Shown: piece by piece, positions 17,283-27,015 of the stretch
Position numbering within the stretch: the stretch's first letter is position 1
Layout of the letters: the number at the start of each line of letters is the position of its first letter
Assembly (NCBI GenBank): GCA_000405685.1
Contig: ASPF01000012.1
Coordinates: 23,191-87,190 of the forward strand
Reading direction: 5' to 3'
DNA length: 64,000 nt
Source of the DNA: Candidatus Geocrenenecus sp. JGI 0000106-J15
GTDB taxonomy: Archaea > Thermoproteota > Nitrososphaeria_A > Caldarchaeales > Wolframiiraptoraceae
Notes under the pieces: generated by a model
Told to the model about the DNA's origin: nothing
The model's database searches: none
Seen by the model: only the letters and a program-made list of their open reading frames with translations
Translations under genes and position numbers: made by a program

Positions 17283-18614
17283 CTATCTAGGGCCAAGCCC
17301 TATCGCTGAAAATTTTATCTCCCTAAATTCTTCAGGATCGTATAGTCTTCTACAATCTAGTAGAGCTGGTCTCCTCATATACTTCTTCAACGTCTCCTGC
17401 CTCAACTCTTTGTATTCAGCCCATTCTGTTCCAAGTATGCAAAGATCTGAGCCAGTTAAGCACTCCTCGATAGTTCTACAATAGATGACTTTGTCTCCTA
17501 AAATCTTTTTAGCTTTCTCTAATGCTTTAGGGTCATGTACCTTAATCTCTACATTATATTTTAGAAGTTCTTCAACCAGTCGTATAGATCTAGATTCTCT
17601 AACATCATCTGTACCAGGCTTGAATGCTAATCCGAGGATCGAGATGGTTTTTCCATCTAGTCTTCCTACTAGTTCTTCTACGAGTTTCACAGCATTCTCT
17701 ATCTGCGATTCATTGATCTCTATTATTGATTCAACTAAATTGAGGCGGAGCCCTATCTCTTCTCCAAATCTAAGAAATGCTTTTACATCTTTTGGAAAAC
17801 ACGATCCACCCCATCCGAGCCCAGCGTTTAGGAATTCTCTACCAATTCTCTTATCCATTCCAATACCTTCAGCAATAACTTTCACATCTGCATTGGGTAT
17901 ACGTTGACAAAGCTGTGAGATCATGTTTATGAAGCTAATCTTTGTTGCGAGGAAAACATTACTGACATACTTAATTAATTCAGCGTTCGTCGGATTAGTT
18001 ATAAGAACTGGAGGCATGGATATCCCATGAAACCTCTTATAAATATCTAGTAAGATTCTCCCAGATTCTTCATCGATGGCCCCAATGATTATTCTATCAG
18101 GGTTAAAGATGTCGTAAAGTGCTCTACCCTCCCGCAGGAACTCAGGATTAAAACATAAACCATATTCTCCAATATTTTTACCTGACCATTCCTCTAGGGT
18201 CTTCTTGATAACATTTAGGGTGGTTCCAGGCGGTATAGTACTTCTAACAACAAGGAGCAAATACTTATCAACTCTTCTATAAGATTCACCAAGCATCTCT
18301 ATCGTCTCTTTAACATATCTTAAGTCTACCGAGCCATCTGGATTCGAAGGTGTTCCAACACATATGAAACATGCATCGCTCTCTTCAAGCATCTCTTTAT
18401 AACTAGAAGTTACTTTAAGAGACTTCTCTTCTAAGACCTTCTTCAATAAATCTTGTAGACCTTCTTCATAGATGGGTGCTTCTTCCCTCTTGATTAATTC
18501 TATTTTCTCTAGATCTGTATCTAATCCAGTAACTTTAAAAGACCTAGAAGCAAAAGCACAAGCCAACGGTAGACCCACGTATCCTAATCCTACAATACCT
18601 ATTCTGTTAATCAT
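17283..18614 (-). CDS. UDP-glucose 6-dehydrogenase
   Basis: A 443-residue enzyme that oxidises UDP-glucose (or a related UDP-sugar) to the uronic acid with two NAD. The NAD-binding site is GIVGLGYVGLPLACAFA at the N-terminus; CVGTPSNPDGSVDL and FNPEFLREG are family motifs. The catalytic cysteine lies in GLGWGGSCFPKD near residue 265. The C-terminal Rossmann domain has ILGLAFKPGTDDVRESRS. Ten bases separate it from the epimerase gene and eleven more from galU, all on the same strand, consistent with one operon supplying activated sugars for the glycan cluster. A UDP-ManNAc dehydrogenase is the main alternative. Confidence 0.92.
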   Translation of the reverse strand: MINRIGIVGLGYVGLPLACAFASRSFKVTGLDTDLEKIELIKREEAPIYEEGLQDLLKKVLEEKSLKVTSSYKEMLEESDACFICVGTPSNPDGSVDLRYVKETIEMLGESYRRVDKYLLLVVRSTIPPGTTLNVIKKTLEEWSGKNIGEYGLCFNPEFLREGRALYDIFNPDRIIIGAIDEESGRILLDIYKRFHGISMPPVLITNPTNAELIKYVSNVFLATKISFINMISQLCQRIPNADVKVIAEGIGMDKRIGREFLNAGLGWGGSCFPKDVKAFLRFGEEIGLRLNLVESIIEINESQIENAVKLVEELVGRLDGKTISILGLAFKPGTDDVRESRSIRLVEELLKYNVEIKVHDPKALEKAKKILGDKVIYCRTIEECLTGSDLCILGTEWAEYKELRQETLKKYMRRPALLDCRRLYDPEEFREIKFSAIGLGPR

Positions 18615-18623
18615 CTATATCGC

Positions 18624-19601
18624 CTAGATGATCAACTTCTCTGATAAGAACCATTTAACATATCTTTGAATCATTTCTTCAAGATCTATCTTTGGGCTCC
18701 ACCCTAAAATATTCTTTGCCTTACTATTGTCACAATAGCTTATGAGAGATTCATGGGGTTTAAGTTCTCTAAAGTTTACCTGAACCCTCTTTTTGAACTC
18801 TTCCATCATTAGTTCTGCAATCTTCAAAACACTTATAGGTCTACCAAACCCGATATTGAATATCTCAGCTCTTCTTGCTTTCATGCCTACCGCTATAGTT
18901 CCTTCTACAGCGTCTCCAACATATGTGAAATCTCTCTGAGCAGGCTTAAACTCTCCATCAACCCATTTTCCATAAACTTCAATTGCTCTCGCCAAGAAAA
19001 TATTCTCAGCGAAGATCTTGAAGACGATGTTTCCTCTACATCTCTCACCTACAATGTTAAAGTATCTAATTATCGGGCAGTCTAATCCATATGTTTCTAC
19101 ATAGAGTTCACATAGTTTCTCACCGAAGAACTTACTCATAGCATACGGTCCCTTAGGCTTAGGCAGTAAATCTTCTTTAAGAGGAGGCTGATGATCTCCA
19201 TATACGCTTGAACTAGACGTGTAGATTATTTTAGGTGAGGGCTCAACAATTCTAGCCGATTCAAGTATATTTAATAATGCTCTATAGTTGTTATCAAGAT
19301 ACTGGTAAGGCTGGCTTATACTAAGTCTATGGGATGCAATCGCTGCCAGATGATATATCTTCTCAAACCTGTATTCTTTAAACAATTGAAGTGTAGCCTC
19401 GGGCTCTCTTAAATCAATATATGCTATCTTTAAGTTCTTCAAGTTCGGACTCCTAACAATATGTCTATAGTTGTCTTCAAGAGGCTGGGGATTACTTAGT
19501 GCTACTACTTCTTCACCTAGCTCTAGAAGCTTCTCAACTAGATGGCTTCCTATGAATCCGAAAGCACCAGTCACTAAGATCAAGGCTCTGCATGTAAGCA
19601 T
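18624..19601 (-). CDS. NAD-dependent sugar epimerase/dehydratase (GalE-like)
   Basis: A 325-residue short-chain dehydrogenase of the extended type. The NAD-binding motif VTGAFGFIGSHL is near residue 10, and the Ser-Tyr-Lys catalytic set is visible as IYTSSSSVYG and GPYAMSKFFGE. IIRYFNIVGER is the usual substrate-loop motif. The enzyme changes the configuration of a nucleotide sugar; UDP-glucose or UDP-glucuronate epimerase is likely from its position between the dehydrogenase and GalU. The start has an alternative ATG a few codons in; the motif begins so early that the given start is plausible. Confidence 0.88.
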   Translation of the reverse strand: MLTCRALILVTGAFGFIGSHLVEKLLELGEEVVALSNPQPLEDNYRHIVRSPNLKNLKIAYIDLREPEATLQLFKEYRFEKIYHLAAIASHRLSISQPYQYLDNNYRALLNILESARIVEPSPKIIYTSSSSVYGDHQPPLKEDLLPKPKGPYAMSKFFGEKLCELYVETYGLDCPIIRYFNIVGERCRGNIVFKIFAENIFLARAIEVYGKWVDGEFKPAQRDFTYVGDAVEGTIAVGMKARRAEIFNIGFGRPISVLKIAELMMEEFKKRVQVNFRELKPHESLISYCDNSKAKNILGWSPKIDLEEMIQRYVKWFLSEKLII

Positions 19602-19612
19602 GATTTACGATG

Positions 19613-20482
19613 CTATATACTTGTCTTAGATGAGAGATGGTAAGATATTTCTAAAGCCTCCCAGAGAGTTTTCGGGTTACCAACATCTAGCCTAGCAATA
19701 TGGTTTGGAAGCTTAACTGCCACAACTTTCTTCCCCATCTTTAGCAATCCTCCTATACCATCAGTCAACTGTATTTCTCCACCGACTCCAGGTCTTACTT
19801 TAGATAAGCAATCTAAGATCTCAGTCTCAAAAATGTATACTGGAAGTATAGCGATGTCTGACCATGGTCTCTGGGGTTTCTCTTCAACTCTATTAACTAT
19901 CCAAACATCTCCTTCAACGGTTTCTCCACCTATTACTCCATATGGACGAGGATCATCAACCTTCATAACTAGTAGGGTTGCAGAACAACCATATCTAAAA
20001 TGTATTTCTAAGAGTTTATCAAGATGTTCACAATTGCTTGAAGCAATATATGTATCCCCAGCATGAACTATGAATGTTTCATCTATGAGACCTCTCGCTC
20101 TTAAGACTGCATCTCCGAAACCTTTAGGTTCAGGCTGATTCAAGAATACAATCATACTATCGTAAACCATATTGTAGAATCTCTCCATCTCTTCTGCATA
20201 ATCATCTTTCCCCCTTCCCCTAAGAAGATTGATGAAGCTTAAATCAGGTGTAAAATGATCTTCTATAGCTCTCTTACCTCTACCAACCACTATAAAGTAT
20301 TCACGGATGCCTATAGAATATAGTTGCTCAAAAATAACTTGAATAAGAGGCTTCAGTAAACGTTCCATGCTACTACTCTTAACAAATATTGGAAGCATCT
20401 CTTTAGGAATCTCCTTAGTAACAGGTAGAAGACGAGTACCTAAACCAGCAGCAGTAATAACAGCTTTCCTAACTTTAACCAT
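19613..20482 (-). CDS. UTP-glucose-1-phosphate uridylyltransferase
   Basis: A 289-residue nucleotidyltransferase making UDP-glucose from UTP and glucose 1-phosphate. The signature AVITAAGLGTRLLPVTKEIPK opens the protein. The pyrophosphorylase core contains EMLPIF, IREYFIVVGRGKRAIEDHF, and later EKPQRPWSDIAILPVYIF and GEIQLTDGI. All are typical of bacterial-type GalU. It heads the operon that continues with the epimerase and dehydrogenase, so the three together convert glucose 1-phosphate into UDP-glucuronate-type donors. Confidence 0.93.
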   Translation of the reverse strand: MVKVRKAVITAAGLGTRLLPVTKEIPKEMLPIFVKSSSMERLLKPLIQVIFEQLYSIGIREYFIVVGRGKRAIEDHFTPDLSFINLLRGRGKDDYAEEMERFYNMVYDSMIVFLNQPEPKGFGDAVLRARGLIDETFIVHAGDTYIASSNCEHLDKLLEIHFRYGCSATLLVMKVDDPRPYGVIGGETVEGDVWIVNRVEEKPQRPWSDIAILPVYIFETEILDCLSKVRPGVGGEIQLTDGIGGLLKMGKKVVAVKLPNHIARLDVGNPKTLWEALEISYHLSSKTSI

Positions 20483-20556
20483 CTCAAGAAATCTAGAAAC
20501 TAGAATCTTAATAACATTTCCTCAAAAATATCATAGCCACTAACAATAATATTTAC

Positions 20557-21767
20557 TTATGAGCATGCAGTCTCATAGAAATATGAAATAGAAGAGATCT
20601 CAGGTCTCTTAAGTAAATATTGACATGGATCGAAGTAGTATCCTGAAGCGTAAAGTCTAACAGTCCTCGCCAAGTATAGTAGAAACATCAACACATAAGA
20701 TAGTCTAATCAGATCTGCTGTTAATCTACTATGTATTTGAATCTCTCTTAAACCTATCTCAATTAATACTGGTATCACTGGCATGAGGTAAGCGAGATGC
20801 CTAAAGAAGTCTATATCTCCTTTAAGTATTAAGAGACCTCCTGCTAGAAGTAGTCCAAAGACTGCTTGGCCTAGCATCAATTTGTTTATTTGTTTAAAAT
20901 AAGTTAACGATATTATCAGAGGAAGTATTCCTAGTAATCCTAAGAAATGTACAACAAATACAATTAAAAATGTAAAAGAATTTCCAAGACCTATATTTAG
21001 ATATGCTTGGATATCTTCTGAATGTATCTCCCATGGAAGTACAGGGGTGATAGCCGTCATAAATGCTCGATAGATTTCTTCAAGCGTTGGAATATGGGGT
21101 TGAAAATCAGAATATGATACGCCCCCACTCGCAATAACATATAGTTGCCAGCCAACTACTCCAGTAACCCAGCCAGAGGAAACGACTAAGAGATTCTTCT
21201 TCTTAAATTTAGGCATAATCAAGAATATAATGATTAAGAATAGTGGTAGAGCAACAAAACTCTCCCTAGCCAACATGAGCAGTAATGGTATGGAAAAGAG
21301 TAAAACTTTATCGTGTATTCTACTCTCATCGCTAATTTTCATAAGAATAATCAATAAAGCCGTCATTAAAATGGCTGTAAAAGTATCTACATATGTAGGC
21401 TAAACAATAAGTAGATCGATGGAAACATTAATCCAAAGACATTCAAGGATGACCCATTTAAACGTGCCAAGATACTCTGGAGACCAAAGAACAATGTAGC
21501 CAAAGCTAATGGTACTATCTTATAAAATATATCAGCAATAGCAAGTAACAGATAATATAGTGGAGATCTAACACAAAGTAATATTTTATGACTGTTTGAG
21601 ATAATTATTTCACCACTACAAACTGGATCGTATGGAAAACCTGTTGTAGACATAACTTTAGAGGTCCATATAACGATAGCTGGGTCACCGTAGGGAGGCA
21701 CTATTAGAATTATCATACATAGGAGGATAAAATATGTGAGGATTGCTAGTCTATCTATCTGCCACAT
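20557..21767 (-). pseudogene. Membrane glycosyltransferase-like gene split by a frameshift
   Basis: Two adjacent frames make one polytopic membrane protein. The N-terminal part (21387-21767) has a first membrane helix (RLAILTYFILLCMIILIV) and a loop DPAIVIWTSKVMSTTGFPYD, then further hydrophobic segments to SIYLLFS. The frame shifts near 21400, and PTYVDTFTAILMTALLIIL continues in the second frame (20557-21366) with at least seven more membrane segments. The overall layout resembles the GT39-type or related lipid-linked sugar transferases that build surface glycans. The missing base could be a real mutation or an error. Confidence 0.72.
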
Positions 21768-21994
21768 AATCTATTAATCTCTAAAATTACTATGTTATAA
21801 TTATTATCTCAATGTCTTCAAGAATTGTTTGAAGTATAGCATTATTGATAAAGGTAGAATAATCTGGACTTAAGTATCTGGAGATTTCAACATGGATATC
21901 TTTAGTTGGTTCTCCTCCCTCAACTTCTTTAACTCATGTCATCTGTATGAGAAAAGTTTAAGAAAATCAGAGAGAATAATTATATAGAGTAGGT

Positions 21995-22351
21995 TTGGGT
22001 TTTGTTAAAGTTAAGTTTAGAATTTATAATCCTGCTGATAGAAGTAAATTCGTAGATGTAGAGGGTATAGTAGATACAGGAGCAATATATGCCGTTGTAA
22101 GTAGGAGTTATCTTGAATCGATAGGTCTCAAGCCCGTAGAAAAAAGAGTATTTAGAGTATTTGGCGGCGAAGTTGAAAGAGAAGTAGGTATAGCAGAGAT
22201 AGAATTAATGGGTAGAAGAGGCGGGATAACAATAATATTCGGTGAGGAGAAGGATATCTCTATTCTAGGAGTGACTGCTCTAGAAGCACTTGGTCTTGAG
22301 GTGGATCCGATAAAGAATACTTTAAAAGAATCACAATTACTTATGCTATAA
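21995..22351 (+). CDS. Retropepsin-like aspartic protease (clan AA)
   Basis: A 118-residue protein with TTG start. The motif GIVDTGAIYAVV supplies the catalytic DTG near residue 28, and the C-terminal part ISILGVTALEALGLEVDP is the second family signature. It is complete and resembles the gene at 4678-5043. It interrupts the run of glycan genes, in the opposite orientation to its neighbours. Its substrate is unknown. Confidence 0.8.
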   Translation: MGFVKVKFRIYNPADRSKFVDVEGIVDTGAIYAVVSRSYLESIGLKPVEKRVFRVFGGEVEREVGIAEIELMGRRGGITIIFGEEKDISILGVTALEALGLEVDPIKNTLKESQLLML

Positions 22352-22446
22352 GTCTCTCTAGGAGATGGAGCTTCATAGATTAAAACTAAACTAAGTAGCT
22401 CATAGATAGGATAAGGATAGCAACATAGGTCAACCTTTTTCAATAA

Positions 22447-23562
22447 TTAATTCCTACACAGTACATCACGGTACACTCTAAGATATTTTAATGCGATGTT
22501 CTCGGGAGAGAACTCTTTAGCTGATTCTCTAGCTTTATTCTTCATCTCTTCTCTTAGTTTTTTGTCTTCTAAGAGTAGGAGGATCTTCCGTGAAAGTTCA
22601 TGCCAATCTCTAGGATTAAATGAGAAACCGTTTAAACCTTCCCTAACAATCTCTCTTAATCCACCTACTCTAGATACTATTATTGGTAGACCCGATGCGA
22701 GAGCTTCAGCTGCAACCATACCAAAAGGTTCATAGATAGATGGTAAAACGAAAACTGCTCCATCTTCAAGTATCTTCTCTACATCAGGTCTAAAGCCTTG
22801 AAATTCTACATTATCTAATATAGATAATTTTCCAGCTAATGCTACCAGTTCTTTTTCTTGACTTCCTCCACCAACTATTACTAGCTTAACGTCTGTTTTC
22901 TTCTTTAGGATCTCAGATGCAGCGATAATCAAAGTCTCAATATTTTTTGCTTTCTCGAATCTAGCTATACAGACTATGTTTAAGCCCTGTGCTGTAATGC
23001 TTGAAAATCTTTCATAATCTATAGGATTTGGTATACCAGCAGCTCTGAAACCATACTTCTTTAAGTGATCCGCCATCCAATTACTACAACCAACGATCTT
23101 ATCGGCTAGCTTCAACCCAATATTCCATGAAAATTTTAATAACAATTTATCGAGAAGACCATAACTATGAGGTGAGATAGATATCTCAAGATTCGGGTCG
23201 CCTTCAACTGTATAAACCAGCTTTCTCTTAAGAAGTTTAGCTGCTAAACCAACTACTAAAGCCTCCTTAGTCCCATGACAATGAACAATATCAATATTGT
23301 ATTTCTTGATCACCTTGAGAGAAGAAAAGAATAACCAAACCCAGTATGATAAACTCTTAAAATAAAACTTTGATAAAGATATTTCGACCTTCTTCTCTTT
23401 AAGTCTCTGATAGAGTCTTAGATATTCTCTTCTAGGGATCGTAGATAAGAGGACCGGCTCAATACTATGTGATGTCAGCCCAAGCATAAGATGAAGCATG
23501 GCCATAGTTGCTCCACCAATATGGCTACCTGAAGCAGTAAATAGAACCCTTGTCTTCCTCAT
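22447..23562 (-). CDS. Glycosyltransferase, GT4 family
   Basis: A 371-residue GT-B fold enzyme. The N-terminal domain begins KTRVLFTASGSHIGGATMAM, with the Gly-rich acceptor loop. The C-terminal donor-binding domain shows LNIVCIARFEKAKNIETLI, then VFVLPSIYEPFGMVAAEALA with the conserved E-x7-E, and PIIVSRVGGLREIV. GT4 enzymes use nucleotide or lipid-linked sugars. It is part of the surface-glycan cluster and points opposite to the next two transferases. Substrate cannot be told from sequence. Confidence 0.9.
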   Translation of the reverse strand: MRKTRVLFTASGSHIGGATMAMLHLMLGLTSHSIEPVLLSTIPRREYLRLYQRLKEKKVEISLSKFYFKSLSYWVWLFFSSLKVIKKYNIDIVHCHGTKEALVVGLAAKLLKRKLVYTVEGDPNLEISISPHSYGLLDKLLLKFSWNIGLKLADKIVGCSNWMADHLKKYGFRAAGIPNPIDYERFSSITAQGLNIVCIARFEKAKNIETLIIAASEILKKKTDVKLVIVGGGSQEKELVALAGKLSILDNVEFQGFRPDVEKILEDGAVFVLPSIYEPFGMVAAEALASGLPIIVSRVGGLREIVREGLNGFSFNPRDWHELSRKILLLLEDKKLREEMKNKARESAKEFSPENIALKYLRVYRDVLCRN

Positions 23563-23663
23563 CCCTTAATCATCATCCTTATCCATTAACATAAACTTAA
23601 TTTATACTATCTATGAATCTTATACTTGTTTATATAGAGCAGCTAATTTACCGTTAAGATAGA

Positions 23664-24812
23664 ATGATTAGAGTAATGACATTCGTTAGACGTATAGCAG
23701 GCCTCCTTGAACCATCGCTAGAATCAGAATTCTATGAAGAATTTACTGAACTCTCAAAATATCTAGAATTAATTGTCGTATCAGACATGGTAGATTCGAT
23801 GACTCATAATTTTAAAGTACATAAAGCACGGACTATTAGAATCCCAAAGATATATGGCATATCCAAGATAATTTCATACTGCTATGCAGTATTCAAGTAC
23901 AGGAAGGAGATAGATATCTTGTATGTTAGAACTTTTAGCCCACCTGAGATAATCGCATTAATATTTAGTAAAAAACTTTTAAGGAAAAAATCAGTACTAT
24001 TGATACCTGGTACATGGATATTCGAGCCTCCGACGTTTAAGAATAGAATATTTAAATGGATTTTCCTGAAGGCAGTTAATGCAGCAGATGTGTTAATACT
24101 CTATACGCCGCTAATGCTCCCTGAATTATGTAAACACTTTCCAGTTTTTAATAATTTTAGAGGAAAAATAACATATATCCATAATGGTGTCAATATCGAA
24201 AGATTCACCTTAGGTGTACCAGATGCAACCATATTATCGAGATACTCAATACCATTGACTAAGAAGATTATATTATTTGTTGGAAGAGTATCTTCTAGAA
24301 AGGGGGTAATCGACCTTGTTAAAGCATTTTCAATTGTTAAGAAGAATATAGACGAGGTAATGCTCTTAATAGTGGGTAAGGAAGAAGCTAAGTATGGAGA
24401 GAAAGTCAAAAGAGTTATACAAGAACTCAATATAGCGGATTCTACTCTATTGTTTGGACCTATTCCCAATAAAGAGGTAGTGGAGATACTGAAAAAATGT
24501 GATCTATTTGTATATCCATCGGTAGGAGGTGAAGGTATTCCTAGAGCTATAATCGAGGCAATGGCTTGCGGTAAACCCGTTGTTGCAACAAACATAGCAG
24601 GTATACCCGAAGTTGTTAAGAATGGGGAAACAGGCTTTTTAGTCGAGGTAGGAGACTATCAATCTCTTGCTCTATATATCATGAACATATTAAGAAATGA
24701 AGAACTAGCGAGGACACTAGGGATTAATGCAAGAAGACTTGTTGAAAGGGAATTTAGCTATGAGGTAGTTATTCCAGAATTAGTTAAAACTTTTAAGACT
24801 ATAATTAGATGA
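23664..24812 (+). CDS. Glycosyltransferase, GT4 family
   Basis: A 382-residue GT-B enzyme. The donor-binding half shows KIILFVGRVSSRKGVIDLVKAF, LLFGPIPNKEVVEILKKC, and LFVYPSVGGEGIPRAIIEA with the E-x7-E pair, then GIPEVVKNGETGFLV. The N-terminal half (DVLILYTPL, YIHNGVNIERF) is acceptor-binding. Nine bases separate it from the next GT4 gene, consistent with co-transcription. It likely adds a sugar in surface-glycan assembly. Confidence 0.9.
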   Translation: MIRVMTFVRRIAGLLEPSLESEFYEEFTELSKYLELIVVSDMVDSMTHNFKVHKARTIRIPKIYGISKIISYCYAVFKYRKEIDILYVRTFSPPEIIALIFSKKLLRKKSVLLIPGTWIFEPPTFKNRIFKWIFLKAVNAADVLILYTPLMLPELCKHFPVFNNFRGKITYIHNGVNIERFTLGVPDATILSRYSIPLTKKIILFVGRVSSRKGVIDLVKAFSIVKKNIDEVMLLIVGKEEAKYGEKVKRVIQELNIADSTLLFGPIPNKEVVEILKKCDLFVYPSVGGEGIPRAIIEAMACGKPVVATNIAGIPEVVKNGETGFLVEVGDYQSLALYIMNILRNEELARTLGINARRLVEREFSYEVVIPELVKTFKTIIR

Positions 24813-24821
24813 TGCTATTGA

Positions 24822-25787
24822 ATGAAAGTACTAATGGTCGGTAGAAGAAAATCTATAGCATTTGATGAATTAAAAAAATACTGGGGCGAAGTTATCTTCT
24901 CGTCGCCACCTCGAATTCCTCTGAAAAAATATGATCTTATAATAGCACAAGAACCGACACTTAGGATAGGCCCAATTGCTTATCTTACAGCAAAGATATG
25001 CAGGGGAAAATTCATTGTGGAAGTTCATGGAGAGTATATTGAAGGCTGGCTTAAAGGTGTACAGAAAACTGCGTCTGTTTTTGTATTAAAGAATGCTGAC
25101 TTTGTTAGAGCAGTTAACAATAATATTGCTAATCAATTAAGACGAATCAGTATTAAAAAAATACTGGTGATACCATCAGTTTATGTAAGAACAGACATCC
25201 TTAAAATAATGAAAAATCAAACGGAGAGAGAAAAGATAGTATTGTATGCTGGTAGAATAGCTCCAGAGAAGAATTTACCTCTCTTAATACAGTCCTTTAA
25301 ACATGTTATTAAAGAAGAACGAACAGCTAAACTGCTAATTATTGGTGAAGGTCCAGAGAAAGCTAAACTCACCAAGCTAATAAAAGAATACAATCTAGAT
25401 GGAGCGGTAACTTTGTTAGACAAATGGCTAAGCTTAGAGGAATTAGCAATTTACTATAATGAAGCAGCAATATTTGTTTTAACCTCATTATATGAAGGAG
25501 GCCCACGAGTAATCTTCGAAGCAGGCGCATGTGGAACACCATTCATATCAACTCCAGTAGGAATACTGTCTGAATTAGTAAGCGATGGAGAATGTGGTTA
25601 CTTCCTGAACAATCCAGATCCGAAAGAATTGGCTGAGAAGATCTTACTATTGCTTGATCAACCAGATTTAAGACAGAAGATGGGAGAGACCTTTAGGAGA
25701 ATAATAATTGAGAAATTTGAATGGAGCAAAGCAATAAGAAGATATGCGGAAGCATATATTAAGGTTCTTAAAGAGGATAAAACTTAA
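24822..25787 (+). CDS. Glycosyltransferase, GT4 family
   Basis: A 321-residue GT-B enzyme, short for the family because the N-terminal domain is compact (MKVLMVGRRKSIAF, LIIAQEPTLRIGPIAYL). The donor-binding domain has IVLYAGRIAPEKNLPLLIQSF, LLIIGEGPEKAKL, IFVLTSLYEGGPRVIFEAG with the E-x7-E pair, and GILSELVSDGECGYFL. It follows the previous GT4 gene directly and probably shares its transcript and pathway. Confidence 0.9.
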   Translation: MKVLMVGRRKSIAFDELKKYWGEVIFSSPPRIPLKKYDLIIAQEPTLRIGPIAYLTAKICRGKFIVEVHGEYIEGWLKGVQKTASVFVLKNADFVRAVNNNIANQLRRISIKKILVIPSVYVRTDILKIMKNQTEREKIVLYAGRIAPEKNLPLLIQSFKHVIKEERTAKLLIIGEGPEKAKLTKLIKEYNLDGAVTLLDKWLSLEELAIYYNEAAIFVLTSLYEGGPRVIFEAGACGTPFISTPVGILSELVSDGECGYFLNNPDPKELAEKILLLLDQPDLRQKMGETFRRIIIEKFEWSKAIRRYAEAYIKVLKEDKT

Positions 25788-25826
25788 CTGAACATTAAAG
25801 AACAGACTCATTTTCGATTTGATTAC

Positions 25827-26948
25827 TTATGAAATTCCCGCTAGTAGCGAGCTTTCTGCAAATATATAGATATCCCACGGAGGAGAGAACCTTCCAAGAT
25901 GATAATATACATAAAATATAGATAGTGTTAAATTTAGTACATATATGGTTATCCTTAATATGTTTATAGAGAGCATGTTCAGAAACGGTTTACTGTGTAG
26001 AGCCTTTATTATCTCTTCTAGTCCTATGCCTGCCAGAGGCATAGTTGCATAGAATGTTACTACACCTATTCTCAAGTCTCTGAAAGGCCATAATAGATAT
26101 GAGATGAAAGCAGGTATCAACAGGGAAAAGAATATGAGATTCTGTCTTCTATCATTGAGATTGAAGAAACCTATAATTAATGCTAAAATAGCAAAGGGAA
26201 AGTGGCTAAGAGCTATTGCTTTCGATATGTCAACTAAATCAGCATAGAATAATACACCATATCTCTCTTGACTATATTGTAAACCAGCTCTAAGATAATG
26301 GGTCCAATAATTCTCACCTATCCAAAATGTTGTGAATATCTGCCAACAGATTACTGGTAAGACTAGAAAGATAACATATAGTATTGTTTTCCTAAGGTTC
26401 TTGTTAACTAGACTTAATAGAAGTATTGAGAAAACTACTGGTAGAGTTGATTCTTTAGCAAGTAGACCTATACCACTTAGAATCGAGAGAACATAGTAGT
26501 GATTAGTGTTTGATGATTTAATGAACTGTAGATAGAGCCATAAGATGAGTAAAGTGAAGAAGGTGCTTCCCGCTTCTAACATTACGGAACCAAAATATAG
26601 AAGAGCTGGTGGACTAACGCACAAGAGGATTGAGGCATTGAAAGCAATACTACGTGACCTCGTTATCTCAAGAGTTATGAAATATGTTAGAAATGTGGAG
26701 CCAATCCATAAAATTATGTTAACAACTCCGTATGCAATAGGGATCCATAGGAGGGTTGCTAAGGGGGAGGCAATCAAAGGTATTAAAGGACGTGCTGATA
26801 GCCAACCTGCAGGTGGATATGGAGATATCCCTAGAAAGTATCTTGTTAAATGGATGTAGATCTTTGAGTCGCTATACACTATACCGAAGAACAATATAGA
26901 GCAGAAAACTGTTATAGCCCCTAGAGTTAAGATATATTTTCTGTCCAT
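25827..26948 (-). CDS. Polytopic membrane protein, GT39-like sugar transferase
   Basis: A 373-residue protein with about nine or ten hydrophobic segments. After the first helix (YILTLGAITVFCSILFFGIVY) comes the loop DSKIYIHLTRYFLGISPYPPAGWLSARPLIP, which resembles the acidic first external loop of lipid-linked sugar transferases. The middle includes SSTNHYYVLSILSGIGLLAKEST, typical of such proteins. It probably transfers sugars from polyprenyl-phosphate donors on the outer face of the membrane. It is convergent with the GT4 pair upstream. Confidence 0.7.
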   Translation of the reverse strand: MDRKYILTLGAITVFCSILFFGIVYSDSKIYIHLTRYFLGISPYPPAGWLSARPLIPLIASPLATLLWIPIAYGVVNIILWIGSTFLTYFITLEITRSRSIAFNASILLCVSPPALLYFGSVMLEAGSTFFTLLILWLYLQFIKSSNTNHYYVLSILSGIGLLAKESTLPVVFSILLLSLVNKNLRKTILYVIFLVLPVICWQIFTTFWIGENYWTHYLRAGLQYSQERYGVLFYADLVDISKAIALSHFPFAILALIIGFFNLNDRRQNLIFFSLLIPAFISYLLWPFRDLRIGVVTFYATMPLAGIGLEEIIKALHSKPFLNMLSINILRITIYVLNLTLSIFYVYYHLGRFSPPWDIYIFAESSLLAGIS

Positions 26949-27015
26949 GATTGTTACCCCGAAGGGTATGGAGCGTGTAAAATTTAAAGCTTGAGTTAAT
27001 TTTTAGTTATTTATC

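Noticed and set aside
20557..21767. Intron in the split membrane gene
   Set aside because: Only one base is missing at the junction; no extra sequence to splice out.
26545..26859. 104-codon plus-strand frame
   Set aside because: It lies wholly opposite the membrane transferase gene and its translation has no membrane or domain features, so it is a shadow.
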